From WHTK01 sp965197795 (lineage in GTDB: Bacteria > Chloroflexota > Dehalococcoidia > DSTF01 > WHTK01): a stretch of 64,000 bases of DNA. Below are positions 60,825 through 64,000 of the stretch, piece by piece (positions within the stretch are counted from its first letter, which is position 1; the number at the start of each line of letters is the position of its first letter). Position numbers and translations under genes: made by a program. The stretch covers positions 2,108,001 to 2,172,000 of the forward strand of contig OZ240228.1 in NCBI GenBank assembly GCA_965197795.1, in the 5' to 3' direction. The notes beneath the pieces were generated by a model that was not told where the DNA came from, searched no databases, and saw only the letters and a program-made list of their open reading frames with translations.

Positions 60825-61279
60825 ATGAAAGTCGAACAGACCTTGCAAGAAATGGGGATCACACTGCCGGAGCCCACCTCTGGAGTCGCGTCGTTTATCC
60901 CGAGCGTCCAGGTTGACCGCACTCTCTACGTTTCCGGCAACACCGGGAGAGGATGTACGAGCAGCGGGGCCGGGTGGGGCAAGACCTCACAGTGGAGCAG
61001 GGGTACGAAGCGGCGAAGTTCGCCATGGTGGCGTCCCTCGCCAGCGTTAAAGCGGCCCTGGGCGACCTCGACCGCGTCGAGCGCGTGGTCAAGCTGCTCG
61101 GCTTCGTCAACGCGCCGGAGGGCTTCACCGAATCGCCGCAAGTCGTGAACGGAGCGTCAGATCTCCTGATCGAGCTCTACGGCGAGATGGGAAAGCACGC
61201 ACGCTCGGCGATCGGCATCGCCGCGCTCCCGGGCAACGCCCCTGTCGAGGTGGAGATGATCCTCCTCGTGAAGGCATGA
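60825..61279 (+). pseudogene. RidA/YjgF-family protein, frameshifted
   Basis: The first frame runs MKVEQTLQEMGITLPEPTSG to VDRTLYVSGNTG. Near 60950 coding moves one base to YEQRGRVGQDLTVEQGYEAA, LGDLDRVERVVKLLGFVNAP and EGFTESPQVVNGAS, ending GNAPVEVEMILLVKA. Combined length is about 150 residues, typical of the longer RidA subgroup that hydrolyses reactive enamine/imine intermediates. The indel sits at GGGAGAGG; a sequencing error is plausible. Confidence 0.8.
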
Positions 61280-61359
61280 GACGTCCGCTTCGTTGACACG
61301 GCGATCGGGCGGAGACACAATCGCGAGGTACTGGCTCAGGGTCGCGAAGGAGACTACGA

Positions 61360-62694
61360 ATGCTGCACGCTGAAGACAACCACCTGATGTGCCAGGTGGG
61401 CCCCAAGACTCCGATGGGTGAGCTGCTGCGCGAGTACTGGATACCGTCGACAGTGCCTTCCTCGCTGCTGCCGCAGCCCGACTGTCCGCCGATCAAGGTC
61501 CGTCTGCTGGGAGAGGACTTGATCGCGTTCAGATCGACTTCCGATGACGTCGGGATGGTCGCGAACTCGTGCCCCCATCGCGGCGCCTCGCTTTTCTTCG
61601 GGCGCAACGAGGAAGATGGCCTGCGCTGCGTCTATCACGGCTGGAAATTCGACGTGACGGGCGCCTGTGTCGACATGCCGTCTGAGCCGGCCGAGAGCAA
61701 TTTCAAGTCCAAAGTTAGGGCCCGTGCCTATCCCTGCCTCGAGCGCAACGGGATGATCTGGACCTACATGGGCAGCCGGGAGGTGCCGCCATCGCTTCCC
61801 GAGTTCGAATTCAACACCGTCCCTGAGCAGATGTGCTTCCACCCCGGCTTCGTGTTTTACGACTGCAATTGGGTCCAGGCGATGGAAGGCGACGTCGACT
61901 CCTCGCATATCGACTACCTGCACTCGCGCCTGACACCCGAGGCGCCGCGGGAGGAGCAGGTGGGCTTCGGTCAGGCGATGTGGAACCGCGATCGGACGCC
62001 GGCGCTGCTGACGCGCCCGATGGAATACGGCGCCGTGTATGCGGCGCAGCGTCTGTGGGACGACGACGGCCGCTATCACTACCGCATCGCCCAGTTCCTG
62101 ATGCCCTTCTACACGATCATTCCCGGCAGCGGGTCGACGGTGGCCTTCAACGCCTGGGTACCGCTGGATGACCAGCACACGGTCCAGATTTCGTTCCGCA
62201 GCAGCATTCGCGACGAGGTTAGGACCGACGAGAGGGACCACGTCGGCGACCCCTACACCCGCCTCGGCGGCTATCTGCCGTCAAACAGTGATCCGTTGTC
62301 ACGATGGCGCTCGCCGGCGAACAGCCTCAACGACTATCTCCTGAGCTACGAGAATCAGCGCACCATCATGTTCTCCGGCATTCCCCGCGAGGGGAAGCTA
62401 CAGGACATCGCCGTCATGGAGAGCATGGGCGCGATCGGCAACCGTCCTACGGAGCACCTTGGGCGCTCCGACGCGATGATCCTGCTCGTACGGCGCAGCC
62501 TGATTGCCGCCGCCAGGGCACGCGCCGCCTCCGGGGAGCTTCATCCCACCATCGATAACCCGAAGCTCTATCGAGTCCGCTCCGCGGAGGTCATACTGCC
62601 GCACGATGACGACTGGTTCGAGTCGACGACGCTCAACCGCCAGGTAGACGGCGGCGTCCGTCTCGAGGACTTCGTGACCGCGGCGGTTGTCTAG
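61360..62694 (+). CDS. Rieske [2Fe-2S] aromatic ring-hydroxylating oxygenase alpha subunit
   Basis: 444 residues. The Rieske cluster ligands are C71, H73, C90, H93 (CPHRGASLFFG ... CVYHGW). The catalytic domain has the mononuclear-iron motif DVDSSHIDYLH with two His. N-terminus MLHAEDNHLMCQVGPKTPMG is shared with the stub at 14.8 kb. This subgroup (phthalate/vanillate-like) hydroxylates or demethylates aromatics with an external reductase; none is encoded nearby. Substrate unknown. Confidence 0.92.
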   Translation: MLHAEDNHLMCQVGPKTPMGELLREYWIPSTVPSSLLPQPDCPPIKVRLLGEDLIAFRSTSDDVGMVANSCPHRGASLFFGRNEEDGLRCVYHGWKFDVTGACVDMPSEPAESNFKSKVRARAYPCLERNGMIWTYMGSREVPPSLPEFEFNTVPEQMCFHPGFVFYDCNWVQAMEGDVDSSHIDYLHSRLTPEAPREEQVGFGQAMWNRDRTPALLTRPMEYGAVYAAQRLWDDDGRYHYRIAQFLMPFYTIIPGSGSTVAFNAWVPLDDQHTVQISFRSSIRDEVRTDERDHVGDPYTRLGGYLPSNSDPLSRWRSPANSLNDYLLSYENQRTIMFSGIPREGKLQDIAVMESMGAIGNRPTEHLGRSDAMILLVRRSLIAAARARAASGELHPTIDNPKLYRVRSAEVILPHDDDWFESTTLNRQVDGGVRLEDFVTAAVV

Positions 62695-62720
62695 ACAAGC
62701 CGAAAAACGAGGAGGGATCG

Positions 62721-62918
62721 ATGAGCGACACGGCCGAACCGCATCGCGCCGGCGGTACCGATGATGCGCTGCTAGAGGCCGCGATCGAGGCGGCCCGTCT
62801 GCTCAGCGTCGCGATGCAAACAATGCGCGGCGAGCCGGAGCCCGCGTTCGCCAGCAAGGCGAACCTCGCGATACGCCGCATCTACGAGATCGACGCGGCA
62901 CGCACCCACAACGGCTGA
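62721..62918 (+). CDS. Small helical protein of unknown function
   Basis: 65 residues: MSDTAEPHRAGGTDDALLEA, then ARLLSVAMQTMRGEPEPAF and KANLAIRRIYEIDAART. GAGGAGG lies 6 nt before the ATG, and it follows the Rieske gene by 26 bp, so it is probably co-transcribed. No family is recognised; size and helical content suggest a small accessory or regulatory protein. Confidence 0.6.
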   Translation: MSDTAEPHRAGGTDDALLEAAIEAARLLSVAMQTMRGEPEPAFASKANLAIRRIYEIDAARTHNG

Positions 62919-62986
62919 CCTAACCCGCTGACCTTGCCGACAACCACCCGACGCGAGCGCTCGCCTTGATTGCAGCGTAACGATTA

Positions 62987-64000
62987 ATGGCAACAACCCA
63001 GGAAGATCGTCCGCCGCTGGCCCACCCGGACTTTCGGGTCCTATGCGCGTCGACAATCTTCGCCGGCATCGGATTTCGCGGCCAGCTGGTGGTGCTCGGA
63101 TGGCTCCTGCTGGAGTCGTCGGACTCGGCCTTCATCGTCGGCCTGGGCATCGGCGTGCTGATGGCGCCGAACGCGCTGTTCGGCGTCCTGGGCGGCGCGA
63201 TCGCGGACCGCATCGACCGGCGGCTCATGCTGCGCTTTCTGGCTTTCGGGTCCGGTATCAATGCGGCCGTCCTGGGCGTCATCGTCCTCGGGGACGTCGA
63301 AATCTGGTTGATCCTGTTACTGACGTTCAGCAGTGGCTCCGTGTGGTCGGTGCAGCAAACGGCGCGCCAGAGCTATGCCTACGACCTGGTCGGCGCCGGC
63401 CGGGCGATCGGCGGCATCGCGCTGACCAACCTGGCGCAAAGGACCGGCGGCGTAGCCGGAGGCCTGGGAGGTGGAGCCATGGTGGCGCAGTGGGGGCCTG
63501 GGGAGGCTTACCTGGGACTCTCACTCGCGTTTCTGATCGCCGGCCTGCTCATGTTCTTGGCCCAATCGAGCGGCCAGGCAGCGCCTAGCGAGCGTAATCC
63601 CGTGTTGCGCAACCTGCGGGAATACTTCTCCGAGATCAAGATCAACCCGACGCTCACAGTACTGCTGGCGCTGATTGCCGCGGTCGAGGTGTTCGGCTTT
63701 TCACACCTATCCGCGCTGCCGATCCTAGTGCGTGACGAGCTCGGCAGAGGAGGCGGGACGCTGGGAGTGATAGCCGCGTTTTCCGCCGTAGGAGGCATGA
63801 TCAGCATTGCCCTTCTCTCGATCCGAGGCGACCTGAAACAAAAAGGCGTCGCCTTCCTCGCTGTACTCGGCTTATTCGGCGTGGCCGTGATGTTGCTGGG
63901 GGCCAGCCAGACGCTACTGCTGGCGATCGTGACGGTCACGATCGTGAGCGGCCTCGCGGCGCTCTCCGACGTCCTGTCCCAGAGCCTGGTGCAGGCAGCG
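62987..64000 (+). CDS. MFS transporter, MFS_3-like (truncated by window edge)
   Basis: An open frame from ATG 62987 runs to the window end without a stop, giving 338 residues so far. MFS features: HPDFRVLCASTIFAGIGFRG, GGAIADRIDRRLMLRF (loop 2-3 motif) and QQTARQSYAYDLVGAG, with about nine membrane segments so far. It belongs to the same broad group as the 4.4-kb exporter. The C-terminus lies outside the window. Substrate unknown. Confidence 0.88.
   Translation, partial: MATTQEDRPPLAHPDFRVLCASTIFAGIGFRGQLVVLGWLLLESSDSAFIVGLGIGVLMAPNALFGVLGGAIADRIDRRLMLRFLAFGSGINAAVLGVIVLGDVEIWLILLLTFSSGSVWSVQQTARQSYAYDLVGAGRAIGGIALTNLAQRTGGVAGGLGGGAMVAQWGPGEAYLGLSLAFLIAGLLMFLAQSSGQAAPSERNPVLRNLREYFSEIKINPTLTVLLALIAAVEVFGFSHLSALPILVRDELGRGGGTLGVIAAFSAVGGMISIALLSIRGDLKQKGVAFLAVLGLFGVAVMLLGASQTLLLAIVTVTIVSGLAALSDVLSQSLVQAA

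Noticed and set aside
1..64000. CRISPR array or cas genes
   Set aside because: No regularly spaced direct repeats and no Cas-like proteins were seen anywhere in the window.

Overview
The window is 64 kb of GC-rich bacterial chromosome. The gene content fits a member of the Chloroflexota, probably a Dehalococcoidia/SAR202-like lineage. That placement is inferred from an F420-type luciferase-like oxidoreductase, hydantoinase A/B, Rieske oxygenases, amidases, a GuaB3-type IMP dehydrogenase, a short EF-Ts and many lipoproteins with Thr/Pro-rich linkers. It was not tested by any search. Housekeeping genes are dense and mostly intact. Mobile-element remnants sit at tRNA 3' ends between them.

Regions. 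0-14.5 kb: amidase tail, endonuclease IV, DUF4389 protein, GuaB3, RsmI, an MFS exporter, an Asp/Glu racemase-hyuB-hyuA operon, an S9 peptidase and a large alpha/beta hydrolase. 14.7-20.9 kb: accessory region with a Rieske gene stub, a dispersed repeat, secreted lipoproteins (one an HNH nuclease with an Excalibur domain), decayed genes and a broken tyrosine integrase, ending in a copy of the tRNA-Glu 3' end. 21-29.7 kb: epimerase, tRNA-Glu, tRNA-Gln, gltX, an HTH/PIN pair, rluD, lspA, a molybdoenzyme, a CorC-like protein and small genes. 29.8-30.9 kb: a mini-island between a copied tRNA-Ser 3' end and the intact tRNA-Ser, holding an integrase C-terminal remnant. 30.9-35.3 kb: LLM oxidoreductase, a membrane protein, then a TPP riboswitch in front of a thiXYZ-like ABC importer. 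35.5-41.2 kb: a second integrative element with a tRNA 3' fragment, 30-bp direct repeats, an intact type IIG restriction-modification enzyme and a broken integrase. 41.3-52.4 kb: ThDP enzyme, HAD phosphatase, panE-like reductase, hicAB, and a continuous reverse-strand cluster rpsB-tsf-frr-uppS-cdsA-dxr-rseP-ispG. 52.5-64 kb: two paralogous esterases, a TlpA/CcdA redox pair, DUF427 and DUF3179 proteins, a DMT transporter, an amidase with an AtzG-like partner, a RidA protein, a Rieske oxygenase and a truncated MFS gene.

How it works together. The reverse-strand cluster couples ribosome function to isoprenoid precursor synthesis (dxr, ispG), undecaprenyl-PP synthesis (uppS), phospholipid synthesis (cdsA) and membrane proteolysis (rseP). 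The riboswitch-controlled importer would supply a thiamine precursor, which the ThDP enzyme would ultimately need. The accessory regions look like successive tyrosine-recombinase elements that inserted at tRNA 3' ends and then decayed; the restriction-modification gene is the large cargo gene that stayed open.

Caution: about ten genes, including non-mobile ones, are split by apparent single-base frameshifts. Some or all may be assembly errors rather than real inactivation.
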